From Bacilli bacterium (lineage in GTDB: Bacteria; Bacillota_I; Bacilli_A; RFN20; CAG-826), in assembly GCA_017477255.1 (NCBI GenBank), contig JAFUXB010000004.1, positions 62,001 through 126,000 on the forward strand: a DNA stretch of 64,000 nt, written 5' to 3'. Position 1 is the first letter of the stretch. Every line of letters begins with the position of its first letter. A model generated the notes under the pieces. That model made no database searches and was not told the origin of the DNA. It worked only from the letters and a program-made list of their open reading frames with translations. The position numbers and the translations under genes were made by a program. Positions 52,014 to 60,368 of this stretch are shown piece after piece.

Positions 52014-52531
52014 ATTTTATATTTAATATCTTTAGTTACTGGACTAATTACATTATTTAAATCTTCAATGTTTTTAATAGAAGTAGCAAAATCTAAAGAA
52101 GGAAGTTTTCCATATTCTACTTCTTGAGAATTAACTAATGTTCCATCTTCTAAATAAAATTCAACTTTATAAGATTTTCTAATAGGAGTGAAATTAGCTT
52201 TTGCTATTGTTTCATTAGTTTCTTTATTATATGAATAACTCCAATTTTTAAATTTAAAGTCATATTTAGAAGTACTTTCTCTAGTAGGTTCTTCCTCATT
52301 AAATCTAACATCTTTAGTTAAATCTTTAGTTTCTTTTAAAGTTTCACCATTATAGTTAATAAATCTAACTTTATTAGATTTTGCTAAAGGTAAAACTTTA
52401 TTATTTAGCATCGAAGCTGGTTGTTCATTTTTATTTTCACTATTTTTTTCATTAATATTAGCTGAACAACCAACAAGTAAAAGTAGTGGTATTATCGTAA
52501 AAGCGATTTTCTTAATTATTTTGCTTTTCAT
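52010..52531 (-). CDS. BspA-type lipoprotein, N-terminal portion of a frameshifted gene
   Basis: The start is taken at 52531, where SD AAGGAG and a lipoprotein signal (IIPLLLLVGCSA, Cys22) occur, not at the upstream in-frame ATG at 52600. The 173 residues hold the lipid anchor and InlB B-repeat-like modules (NKVRFINYNGETLKE; SYKVEFYLEDGTLVNSQEVE). They then stop at TKDIKYKI, just where the paralogue runs on into LRRs. Coupled to the next frame by ATGA. Alone it would be a small surface lipoprotein without the adhesive LRR domain. Confidence 0.75.
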   Translation of the reverse strand: MKSKIIKKIAFTIIPLLLLVGCSANINEKNSENKNEQPASMLNNKVLPLAKSNKVRFINYNGETLKETKDLTKDVRFNEEEPTRESTSKYDFKFKNWSYSYNKETNETIAKANFTPIRKSYKVEFYLEDGTLVNSQEVEYGKLPSLDFATSIKNIEDLNNVISPVTKDIKYKI

Positions 52532-52592
52532 ATTAATTTCGCTCCTTATATATTTAATTTTATTAAAATATATAATTTTTGACATCATTTTT

Positions 52593-52621
52593 TTGAACAA
52601 AAATATTTCTTATTGTATATT
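52593..52621 (+). promoter_or_regulatory. promoter of the YunG-like gene
   Basis: TTGAAC (52593-52598) and TATATT (52616-52621) are 17 bp apart, 18 bp before the ATG at 52640. A second -35-like TTGACA is at 52579-52584. Confidence 0.45.
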
Positions 52622-52639
52622 AAAGACGAGGTATTAATA

Positions 52640-53080
52640 ATGAGTTACAAATTTTATGGTCATGAAAATAGCAAAATTTTAAAAAATAATAGTGAATATA
52701 AAGGTATTTCAACTACACTCGAGCTTTATGATTTATTAAATGATATTTGGTGTGAATATAGCTGTGCACCAAGACTTAGAAAAGATTGGAGTTTAGAAAA
52801 TAAAACAGTAGGACAATGTTCAACTACAGCATTTTTAGTTCAAGATATATTTGGTGGAAAAGTTTATGGAATTCCTTTAGAAGATGGAAGTTTTCATTGC
52901 TATAACGTAGTAGATGGCTACGTATTTGATTTAACTAGCGAACAATTTGGCAATAAAAAATTAGAATATAAGCTAGAAAATGAACAATTTAGAGAAGATC
53001 ATTTTAAAAATGAAGAAAAATATTTAAGATACAAATATCTTTGCGATGAACTTAAAAAGAAATTAGCAAAAAATATATAG
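52640..53080 (+). CDS. YunG-like protein
   Basis: The start at 52640 has SD ACGAGG and is preferred to an in-frame TTG at 52613. The 146-residue protein carries the YunG-type block TVGQCSTTAFLVQDIFGGKV (about 57-76) followed by GSFHCYNVVDGYVFDLTSEQ (about 83-102). The invariant Cys, His and Asp could form a papain-like catalytic set, as noted for related small proteins. Function is unknown. It is a cytosolic single gene at the border of the accessory island. Confidence 0.65.
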   Translation: MSYKFYGHENSKILKNNSEYKGISTTLELYDLLNDIWCEYSCAPRLRKDWSLENKTVGQCSTTAFLVQDIFGGKVYGIPLEDGSFHCYNVVDGYVFDLTSEQFGNKKLEYKLENEQFREDHFKNEEKYLRYKYLCDELKKKLAKNI

Positions 53081-53763
53081 TTTTTTGATTGCAAAATAAG
53101 TTTTATTAGACATAAATCTTATACTCATATTGATAAACGCTAGCATTATGTGTTTAAGAAAAATTACTAAAAATGTGAAGAACATAACCTTCTTGAATGA
53201 ATGGATAAGAATTCACGTGCACCTGTTGAAGTAATTAATTCAACTTCGCCAAGTGTAAGAACTAATAAGACATTGGTGGATGTAAAAAAGGAGAAATAAT
53301 GAAGTGAACTCCAAATCGGACACTTAAAATAATAAAGACCAAAAGACGGAAATCGATTAAGACTCCTGTTTTTTAGTTATATTGAAACAACTGTGTTGAT
53401 ACAAGGATTTTCCTTAAATCAACACTTTTTTGTTGTTTTGTTGTATCAAGCCTATTGTATAGCAAGGATTTATGACAACTATAGTGATACAATTTTTCCT
53501 CTTGTATTCTTATAGTTGTGTATTTTAAAAAGTATTTACAGGAAAGGTCTAAAAATACACGAAAGGTCAGGCTATCGAGTAAAACTAGGCTTTTAAATCC
53601 AAAAAATCTCCAAAGGATTCTGAAATTTGTTAACATAATGCATTAATGTTGAGAAAAAGACAAAATAAATATGCGATAAAATGGTCTTTATATAGCAATT
53701 TATCAAAAAGATGATATACTATGATAAGAAATGACTAATTATGCAAAGAATGAGGTAAAATGT
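53081..53763 (+). other. 683-bp gene-free region at the island's left border
   Basis: There is no convincing gene. A 32-codon frame (53201-53299, ending VRTNKTLVDVKKEK) and a short stop-interrupted frame after 53300 look like decayed coding DNA. GTTGAA/TTCAAC pair at 53225-53244. From 53379 onward lies structured element A, described separately. A candidate promoter for the downstream operon is hard to place; TATACTA occurs near 53715, before a start at 53764 with SD GAGG. Confidence 0.5.
53379..53580 (+). other. structured intergenic element A (terminator plus hairpin array)
   Basis: It opens with ATATTGAAACAACTGTGTTG, which matches element B at 61821 (ATATTGAAACAACTGTATTG). Next is a terminator: GTGTTGAT-AC-AAGGA-TTT-TCCTT-AA-ATCAACAC-T6 (53393-53431). 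A second large hairpin follows, ACAACTATA (53475-53483) with TATAGTTGT (53511-53519), enclosing ATACAA/TTGTAT. It ends with ACACGAAAGGTCAGGCTATC (53557-53576), similar in element B. It lies in front of the seven-gene operon. Confidence 0.6.
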
Positions 53764-53955
53764 ATGGAATTCAAGGAAAAGTTAGTTTATGTTAGAGCAA
53801 AATTAAATCTTACTCAAGAGGAATTAGCGAAAAAACTTAATGTATCTTTCCCTACAATTTCAAGATGGGAAAACGGAAAGACAAGGCCTACAAAAAAAGG
53901 ACTTATGACTTTTGATGTTTTTTGCAAAGAAAACAATATTATTTGGGAGGATTAA
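53764..53955 (+). CDS. XRE-type HTH regulator of the defence-type operon
   Basis: The start at 53764 is set by SD GAGG 8 bp upstream; an in-frame ATG at 53731 has none. The 63-residue protein is a single XRE domain: KLVYVRAKLNLTQEELAKKL then NVSFPTISRWENGKTRP. It is 2 bp from the next start. It probably regulates the operon that it heads, as XRE genes often do at restriction-modification loci (C-proteins), but the operator cannot be identified. Confidence 0.85.
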   Translation: MEFKEKLVYVRAKLNLTQEELAKKLNVSFPTISRWENGKTRPTKKGLMTFDVFCKENNIIWED

Positions 53956-53957
53956 TT

Positions 53958-56234
53958 ATGGCTACTAATTGGGATGATTTGGTCTCTGGTGAAGAACTTC
54001 TTAAAGCTACAAAAAAGAGAAAAAATAAATTTATTGAGCAAAAAGTGTCTGCAGATAAAATTGATGAATTTATCAATAAAGGTTGGGAAGTATTTAAAGA
54101 ATATAAAAATGGTTCAGCTCTTGTGAAAAAAGAAAAATCTGTAGGAGATCTATTTGAAAATGAAGTTTGGCTAATATTCCAAAAAATGGGATTTAAGGTG
54201 ATGAACGCCACAAATAAATTTAAATTAGATTATTCTGATGTTTCGTCTAAGCAAATTGATATAATTGCTATTGATGATGAAATTTGCTTACTAATTGAGT
54301 GTAAGGCAACTGAAAAAGAAGATAATACTAAAACTTGGAAGACTGAACTTGAATCAATTAACGGAAACTTCAAAGGGTTATCCAATGAAGTTAGAAAGAA
54401 ATATCCTAAAGTAAGAGTTAAGTATATTTTCGCTACAAAAAATTTCGTTATTGGTGATGCTGATATTAAGAGAATGGAAGATTTTAGAATCGCTAATTTC
54501 GATTATGAAAAAGTAAGATATTACAATGATTTGTCAGATCATTTAGGTTCTGCAGCTAGATATCAATTATTGGGCAATTTATTTGCAAAAACTGAAATTA
54601 AAGGTATGAATTCAAGTGTTCCTGCAATTGAAGGAAAAATGGGAAACAAGACTTATTATACTTTTTTAATTGAGCCAGAAAGACTGTTAAAGCTAGCATA
54701 TATTTTACATAGAAATAAAGCAAATCATAAATTAATGCCTACATATCAAAGACTAATTAAAAAAGATAGATTAAAAGCTATTAGAAAATTTGTTAATGAA
54801 GGAGGGTATTTTCCTAACTCTTTAATTGTATCCATAGATACAAATGGAAGAGGAGTTGTTTTTGAACCATCCTCAACCAGAACTGATAATAACCTTTCAA
54901 GAATGGGTACGTTAAAGCTTCCAAAGACTTATCAATCTTTATATGTAATTGATGGACAACATAGATTATACGGTTATTCTGATTCAAAATTTGCTTCATG
55001 TAATTCAGTTCCTGTTGTGGCTTTTGTTGATATGCAAAAACACGAACAAGTTAAACTGTTTATGGACATAAATGAAAATCAAAAATCAGTACCTAAAGGT
55101 CTTAGAAACACATTAAATATTGATTTATTATGGAATGCTGAATTATATGCTCAAAGGCAGGAAGCATTACGATTAGATTTAGGACAACAATTGGGTGAAG
55201 ATACAAAGTCTCCTTTATACGGTAGAGTTGTTACAGGTGAAGATTTATCAAATACAAAGCGTTGTATAACTCTAGATTATATTAACGATGCTTTTAAGCA
55301 ATCAAATTTCTTTAATATTTACAAAAAAGGTAAGAACGAAATACTGACTCCTGGTACATTTGATAAGACAGATAATGATGAGACAGAGGCTATATTATTT
55401 CCATTTATATCTAAGTGCTTTAAAACAATTAAGGATTATTGTTCAGAAGAACGGGATAGAGGTAGTGAGGGATTTTTAACAATTAACAATACCACATTTG
55501 CCTTGATTAAAGTTTTTAATGATATAGTCAATATCCAATTAAAGAAAGAAAATAAGGTGATAGTTGATGATGGTGATTCTTTCTTTAAAGAATGTGAAGG
55601 CATGTTATTAAATTTAGCTGATACAATTAATACTTTAGACCTTGATACGATAAATGCAATTAAAACTGCGAAAGGCGGAGCAGCTAAGAAAACATCATGG
55701 AATAAATTAAGGGTAGCTTTTAATACCAAGTTCCCTGATTTTACATATCCAGAACTTGAAGAGTATGTCAAGGAAAATTGTGTTAATAATAATCCGTATG
55801 CTTCACAATATATTGGAGAAATACTCGATGAAATCAAGAGACGTTTGAAAGATAAAATTGGAAATGACTCTCAATGGATGCACAAGTATTTACCTGAAAA
55901 ATTAAGAAATGATTTAATATCTAAAGTTGCAATTGAAAAAGTAAATAGACAAATTCAAGGTAATGATGAGGAAGTCGATGAATGGGACTATATTTCTTTT
56001 AATGAAATCAAACAAATTGCAAACTATGGTACAAACTGGTCAGCTTTTTGCAGTGATGTTTTAGTTTTACCATCCAATAAGATGAATAAAATTAATACCT
56101 TGCAATGGCTTACTGATTTAGAATCAGCTAAAAATAGAATCAGTTTAAATCAATCTATTGTTACAAGTGAGTTTGAATCAATTAAGAAAATATATAGTGA
56201 ATTTATTAAAGATGAAAATGGTGAGGCTATCTAA
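53958..56234 (+). CDS. PD-(D/E)XK nuclease-DGQHR (DndB-like) fusion protein
   Basis: The start at 53958 follows SD GGGAGG. The 758-residue protein has an N-terminal restriction-endonuclease-like domain (about 60-180) with Asp101 and Glu114-Cys-Lys116 in QIDIIAIDDEICLLIECKA, the PD-(D/E)XK core. A DGQHR domain follows with VIDGQHRLYGY (330-340; DGQHR 332-336) and FMDINENQKSVPKGL. DGQHR proteins include DndB, which controls DNA phosphorothioation, but no dnd modification genes are present. Here it is coupled (1-bp overlap) to a Dam-type methylase, so it may sense or cut DNA according to methylation state (inference). Confidence 0.82.
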   Translation: MATNWDDLVSGEELLKATKKRKNKFIEQKVSADKIDEFINKGWEVFKEYKNGSALVKKEKSVGDLFENEVWLIFQKMGFKVMNATNKFKLDYSDVSSKQIDIIAIDDEICLLIECKATEKEDNTKTWKTELESINGNFKGLSNEVRKKYPKVRVKYIFATKNFVIGDADIKRMEDFRIANFDYEKVRYYNDLSDHLGSAARYQLLGNLFAKTEIKGMNSSVPAIEGKMGNKTYYTFLIEPERLLKLAYILHRNKANHKLMPTYQRLIKKDRLKAIRKFVNEGGYFPNSLIVSIDTNGRGVVFEPSSTRTDNNLSRMGTLKLPKTYQSLYVIDGQHRLYGYSDSKFASCNSVPVVAFVDMQKHEQVKLFMDINENQKSVPKGLRNTLNIDLLWNAELYAQRQEALRLDLGQQLGEDTKSPLYGRVVTGEDLSNTKRCITLDYINDAFKQSNFFNIYKKGKNEILTPGTFDKTDNDETEAILFPFISKCFKTIKDYCSEERDRGSEGFLTINNTTFALIKVFNDIVNIQLKKENKVIVDDGDSFFKECEGMLLNLADTINTLDLDTINAIKTAKGGAAKKTSWNKLRVAFNTKFPDFTYPELEEYVKENCVNNNPYASQYIGEILDEIKRRLKDKIGNDSQWMHKYLPEKLRNDLISKVAIEKVNRQIQGNDEEVDEWDYISFNEIKQIANYGTNWSAFCSDVLVLPSNKMNKINTLQWLTDLESAKNRISLNQSIVTSEFESIKKIYSEFIKDENGEAI

Positions 56235-57064
56235 TGGAAACAATATTAAAATGGGCTGGAGGGAAAAGATTATTAATAAATCAAATATCAAAAATAATAA
56301 ATCCTGACCAGTTAAAAAAAGACAATGGACATTACTATGAACCATTTATTGGCGGTGGCGCTATTGCCTTTTCATTAGAATTGAATGAAACCGTCATTAA
56401 TGATTCGAATAAAGAATTAATTAATATGTATAATGTTATAAAAAACAATCCTAGCGAATTAATTGAATTACTAAAAATTCATCAATCTAAATATTCTGAT
56501 GCTTATTATGAAAGAATTAGAAAAATGGACCGAAGTAAAAATTATGATAATATTTCGAATGTTGAAAAGGCTGCAAGATTTATATTCCTAAATAAAACTT
56601 GCTACAATGGCTTGTATAGAGTTAATTCTAGCGGACATTTTAATGTTCCAAAAGGAAAATATAAAAATCCAGATATTATTATGGAAAAAAAGATAAATGG
56701 ACTTAGTAGATTACTCAATGAAAAATCGTTCAAAATAACTTGTTTAGATTTTGAAAAAGCAGTAGAGGATGCAACCAAAGGAGACGTAGTATATTTTGAT
56801 CCACCATATGATTATGAAGAAACTGGTTTCACATCTTATTCAGCAATAGGATTTAACAAATCTGATTTAGTAAGATTAAAAAATTTATGTGACAGATTAA
56901 TTGATAGAGGCTGTAGAGTAATAATTAGCAATAATGACACTAAGTTTGTCAATGAATTGTTTAAATGCAATGGATATAAGATAGTTCATATTGAAGCTTT
57001 TAGATTTATAAGTTGTGATGGTTCAAAGAGATCTAAAGTGAAAGAGGTTATTATTTATGGATAA
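56234..57064 (+). CDS. dam: Dam-type DNA adenine methylase
   Basis: This 276-residue alpha-type N6-adenine methyltransferase has KWAGGKRLL (6-14) and EPFIGGGA (36-43), which bind S-adenosylmethionine. It also has NKTCYNGLYRVN (120-131), the Dam/DpnM target-site segment, and catalytic DPPY (189-192). The likely target is GATC, as for Dam and DpnM, but that is inference. It overlaps the DGQHR fusion by 1 bp and the next gene by 8 bp. Its location in an accessory operon points to a modification enzyme and not the replication-linked housekeeping Dam. Confidence 0.9.
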   Translation: METILKWAGGKRLLINQISKIINPDQLKKDNGHYYEPFIGGGAIAFSLELNETVINDSNKELINMYNVIKNNPSELIELLKIHQSKYSDAYYERIRKMDRSKNYDNISNVEKAARFIFLNKTCYNGLYRVNSSGHFNVPKGKYKNPDIIMEKKINGLSRLLNEKSFKITCLDFEKAVEDATKGDVVYFDPPYDYEETGFTSYSAIGFNKSDLVRLKNLCDRLIDRGCRVIISNNDTKFVNELFKCNGYKIVHIEAFRFISCDGSKRSKVKEVIIYG

Positions 57065-57512
57065 GAATATACCATTTCCACAAGCTGATGATTTTAATAA
57101 AGTCATATCATTGTTAAATATTGAAGATGAAAGCAATTTGAAAAATAAAAACAAGATAAGTTTATTATTTGATGGAATAGCAGATAGACAGGTTCAGTAT
57201 TATTTATCTGCATGTATGTATTTAGGCTTTGTTGATGAAAAAAAAGAATTCACATTATTGGGCAAAAAACTTAGAAAACTCTCAAGAACCGAACAAGAAA
57301 TAGAATTAGCGCAAATTATTGTATCACATGATGTTTTTGGGCATGTATATTTTTTAGAAAAACGTCTTGGAACGAAATTAGATAGAAGCGATGTTATTGA
57401 ACTGCTTAAAACATATGTCAGTTTTGAAAGCGAAGAAATGTATAAAAGACGATCTCATACCATTATTAAATGGATTGAGTGGATAAATGATAAATTTAAT
57501 GATGAATTTTAG
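57057..57512 (+). CDS. winged-helix-like protein associated with the methylase
   Basis: This 151-residue protein begins IPFPQADDFNKVISLLN and continues with RQVQYYLSACMYLGFVDEKK. A helical wing region ends RRSHTIIKWIEWI. The pattern resembles the winged-helix modules found beside or fused to GATC-type restriction enzymes and other defence proteins; I would not name the family with certainty. It overlaps dam by 8 bp and the next small frame by 26 bp. It could guide DNA recognition for the nuclease or act as a second regulator. Confidence 0.6.
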   Translation: MDKNIPFPQADDFNKVISLLNIEDESNLKNKNKISLLFDGIADRQVQYYLSACMYLGFVDEKKEFTLLGKKLRKLSRTEQEIELAQIIVSHDVFGHVYFLEKRLGTKLDRSDVIELLKTYVSFESEEMYKRRSHTIIKWIEWINDKFNDEF

Positions 57513-57684
57513 GAAAATAACATTGTTTATATTACTATCTATTCCTTTAGTAATGTTGTGTTCTTGCAGTAACAAAAATGTTATATCAAACAATCCGTAT
57601 ACAAAAGAACCTTCAATAACAATACTATCAACTGATTCAGAGGAAGATGATTCAAGTACGAGTAAAATTTTAGAAAGGGGATAA
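57487..57684 (+). CDS. tiny lipoprotein in the defence-type operon
   Basis: This 65-residue frame has a hydrophobic signal and lipobox LCSC (Cys27 from the first Met), then a short, Ser/Asp/Glu-rich tail. Possible starts are 57487, 57499 and 57502; none has a strong SD, and the frame overlaps the previous gene by 26 bp. Translation is therefore likely coupled or uncertain. A surface-tethered peptide in an otherwise DNA-directed operon is unexpected. It may be an immunity or envelope-sensing component or an accidental frame. Confidence 0.5.
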   Translation: MINLMMNFRKITLFILLSIPLVMLCSCSNKNVISNNPYTKEPSITILSTDSEEDDSSTSKILERG

Positions 57685-57689
57685 AGCAG

Positions 57690-59711
57690 ATGATAAAAAT
57701 TGATTTTCACATTCATACAATTAAAACAGACTTAGATTCTGCATTTGATTTTAGTCTTGATAAAATTTCAGAATATGTGCAAAAAAAGAAAATTAATGCA
57801 ATAGCCATTACTAATCATAATTTATTTGATAGAGCAAATTTTGATCTTATAAAAATTCACTTGAAAGATGTAGCTGTTTATCCTGGTATAGAAGTAACTC
57901 TTGAAGGTGGTCATTTAATTGTTGTTGCTCCTTTTACTAAAATAGAAGAATTTGAAGAGCAATGTAAAAAAATACATGATGAGTTCAAAGAAAAGAATGA
58001 TATTTCTCTTGATTTCTTTATGGATATATTTTCTAATCATGAGGAGTATTTATTAATCCCACATTATGATAAAAATCCAAAAATACAAAAATTTATTTTA
58101 GATAGAATTGGCTCTAGTTTTATCTGTGGAGAGGTTTGCAGTCCTAAAAAATTTATAAGATTATATAAAGAAAAAGGAACTTTGACACCTTTACTCTTTA
58201 GTGACATGAGGATGGCTGATGATATCCCATTATTAAACAAACAAACATATATTGATACTGACTCTACTGATTTTTACTCAATGAAGGAAGCAATTCGTGA
58301 TAAAGAAAAGGTTTATATTAATGACAAAAAGAAGAGGGACTTATTTCCAATTTTAGATGACGGGACATTAGCTTCTTCTGGGTTAAATATTATTTTTGGT
58401 AAGAGATCATCAGGAAAAACATACACTTTAGATCGAATAAATGAAAATTTTGATAATGTTAAATATATTAAACAGTTTGATTTGATTGAAAAGGATAAAG
58501 AAGCTGCTAACAAAAAATTTGATGAAAGTATGTCAAATGATAGAAGTATTTATAGCGATGAATATCTGGCTGAATTTAAGGAAATTGTAAATAATGTTTT
58601 AAGTATTAATTATAAAGAACAAGAAACAAAGCTTAGCGATTATGTTTCTTCATTAGTTGAATTTGCTGTTGATATGGATAATCATGATGCTTTTTCTAAA
58701 GTCCCAGTTTTTAGTGAACAAAAATTTGAATATGTGATAGATAAAAAACCTAAAAACATTATTGATTCTATTTCAAATTTACTAGATTCTGGAACATACG
58801 AAAAAATAATTAATAAGTACATTTCCAATGAGAATCTTATTAAAATGCTAAATGAATTCGTCAAAATTCATAGGGAAAAGAAGAGAGAAGAATTAATATG
58901 TAAACAAGCAAATGAATTGATTGATAAGATTCAACGTGCTTTATCAATTGAGTCATCTCAAAATGCTATTCCATCATTTGATATTAATCAATATGCTACG
59001 GATGTAATAAAGAAGAATTTGTTTGTAAAGATAGCTGACATAATTAAAAAACCTAAACTTTTATTAGAAAATCAAATTGGAAAATTTAAAATAGTAGCTA
59101 AAAGAGAACCGTTTGGATCTGCAAAAGAACTACAAAATTTTGTTGGAAAAAAGGGAGAATACTCATCATCATATAATTTATATGATAATCCTTTCGATTA
59201 TTTAAATTCTTTTGAAGATAAACCGCATATACAAAAAGATCAAATTTATAAGTATTTTGTTAGAATCAATTATCAGGTATTAAATGCCAATGGCTATCCT
59301 GTTTCTGGTGGTGAACGTGCTGAATTTAATTTAGAAAAGAATTTAAGTGATGCTGAGAACTATGATATGTTGTTGATTGATGAGCCCGAATCATCATTTG
59401 ATAATATATTTTTAAGAACTGATATTGTTGATAAAATTACATCAATAAGTAAAAAAATACCTGTATTTGTATCAACACATAATAATGTTCTTGGTGGAAA
59501 TTTAAATTCAAACTATATTTTGTATACTGAAGCAGTTAATACAGCAGATGGAACTATGTTTTCTATATACGGAGGAAACAGAGAGAATAAAGTCTTAACT
59601 TCTGTAAATAATACTCAAATTAAGAATTATGTAGTAATGATTAATAGCTTAGAAGGAGGAGAGGAATCATATGTTGAGCGAAAAGAAACCTATAAAAATC
59701 TTAAAGATTAA
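57690..59711 (+). CDS. PHP-phosphoesterase/ABC-type ATPase fusion (TrlF-like)
   Basis: This 673-residue protein has an N-terminal PHP domain: DFHIHT (5-10, metal His7 and His9), TNHN (41-44) and GIEVT (66-70, Glu68). The C-terminal SMC/RecF-like ATPase has Walker A GKRSSGKT (237-244), a helical insertion (about 270-480), ABC signature VSGGERAE (538-545), Walker B LLIDEPESSFD (561-571) and a final FVSTHNN H-loop. Such fusions (TrlF type) occur in phage-defence loci and probably hydrolyse nucleic acid or a nucleotide upon ATP-dependent sensing. SD AAGGGG. It overlaps the next gene by 41 bp. Confidence 0.82.
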   Translation: MIKIDFHIHTIKTDLDSAFDFSLDKISEYVQKKKINAIAITNHNLFDRANFDLIKIHLKDVAVYPGIEVTLEGGHLIVVAPFTKIEEFEEQCKKIHDEFKEKNDISLDFFMDIFSNHEEYLLIPHYDKNPKIQKFILDRIGSSFICGEVCSPKKFIRLYKEKGTLTPLLFSDMRMADDIPLLNKQTYIDTDSTDFYSMKEAIRDKEKVYINDKKKRDLFPILDDGTLASSGLNIIFGKRSSGKTYTLDRINENFDNVKYIKQFDLIEKDKEAANKKFDESMSNDRSIYSDEYLAEFKEIVNNVLSINYKEQETKLSDYVSSLVEFAVDMDNHDAFSKVPVFSEQKFEYVIDKKPKNIIDSISNLLDSGTYEKIINKYISNENLIKMLNEFVKIHREKKREELICKQANELIDKIQRALSIESSQNAIPSFDINQYATDVIKKNLFVKIADIIKKPKLLLENQIGKFKIVAKREPFGSAKELQNFVGKKGEYSSSYNLYDNPFDYLNSFEDKPHIQKDQIYKYFVRINYQVLNANGYPVSGGERAEFNLEKNLSDAENYDMLLIDEPESSFDNIFLRTDIVDKITSISKKIPVFVSTHNNVLGGNLNSNYILYTEAVNTADGTMFSIYGGNRENKVLTSVNNTQIKNYVVMINSLEGGEESYVERKETYKNLKD

Positions 59712-59982
59712 AGATGGGAAAGGCTATTATTTAGATAAAAACGGAAATTATGTTGAAGTTGATAAGGTTGATAGAGATTCTTTGTTATATCTTATAAATT
59801 TAGTGATTAATAGTGAAGTCGAAATTGAAACATATGATGAATCTCTAATTTTAAACAAAGTTCATCAAATTATTTATAAAGAGATTTCTCAAAAAATACA
59901 AACTTTAAATACAAGTAAGTTGACACTTTTATCTAATATAGATACTGAATATGCTGACTTGATTAACAAGTATAAAGATTAG
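59671..59982 (+). CDS. small partner protein of the PHP-ATPase, unrecognised
   Basis: The 103-residue protein starts inside the ATPase gene (41-bp overlap) with a strong SD, AAGGAGGAGAGG, so it is real. A beta-rich start, IKILKIKDGKGYYLDKNGNY, precedes a helical C-terminus rich in Lys and Ile. No family is recognised. Small proteins co-translated with such ATPases are often inhibitors or subunits. A weak hairpin, GTTTAAT/ATTAAAC (59995-60015), follows the stop. Confidence 0.65.
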   Translation: MLSEKKPIKILKIKDGKGYYLDKNGNYVEVDKVDRDSLLYLINLVINSEVEIETYDESLILNKVHQIIYKEISQKIQTLNTSKLTLLSNIDTEYADLINKYKD

Positions 59983-60053
59983 ATTTAGTAATTGGTTTAA
60001 TTCAAATTATTAAACTCTGTGAATTGGTAGTGAAATAGTGGATCAAATTATAA

Positions 60054-60224
60054 AAAATTATAATCGTTGTGTGCAAAGACTATTATGACAATTTTAAAGT
60101 CATAGATGAAGATGTAGAATTATATGGTAAATATACTCATTTATTTGTTTTTAGATGCGTAATGGATAAGCAAATAAAAACTGATAAAGCAAGCAGGAGT
60201 AGGTCATTTGTATCCAAACCTTAA
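60054..60224 (+). pseudogene. decayed coding remnant
   Basis: A 56-codon frame without ATG (GTG at 60069 possible) contains YYDNFKVIDEDVELYGKYTH then LFVFRCVMDK and ends in TAA. Another short frame just upstream ends at 60088. No SD is seen. It looks like the tail of a broken gene lying in the 386-bp gap between the operon and the next module. Family not recognised. Confidence 0.3.
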
Positions 60225-60250
60225 AGTGGAGACTTTTTCTTATTACACGT

Positions 60251-60352
60251 AAGGGTGTTTCAAGGGTGTTTCACTTTTTCGTTATGGTGTTTCAAAATTT
60301 AAGGGATGTTTCATTTGTATTACCATACTTGTCCTTATACATATTGAAACAA
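60251..60352 (+). other. structured/iteron element C before the Sau3AI-like gene
   Basis: Four near-direct repeats occur: AAGGGTGTTTCA (60251-60262), AAGGGTGTTTCA (60262-60273), ATGGTGTTTCA (60284-60294) and AAGGGATGTTTCA (60301-60313). Then come TTGTATTA (60315-60322), 18 bp and ATATTGAAACAA (60341-60352). Element B at 61764 has the same order with identical 18-bp spacing. A hairpin, AAAGT/ACTTT, lies just upstream near 60223-60236. Confidence 0.65.
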
Positions 60353-60368
60353 GGAAGATGATCCATAC

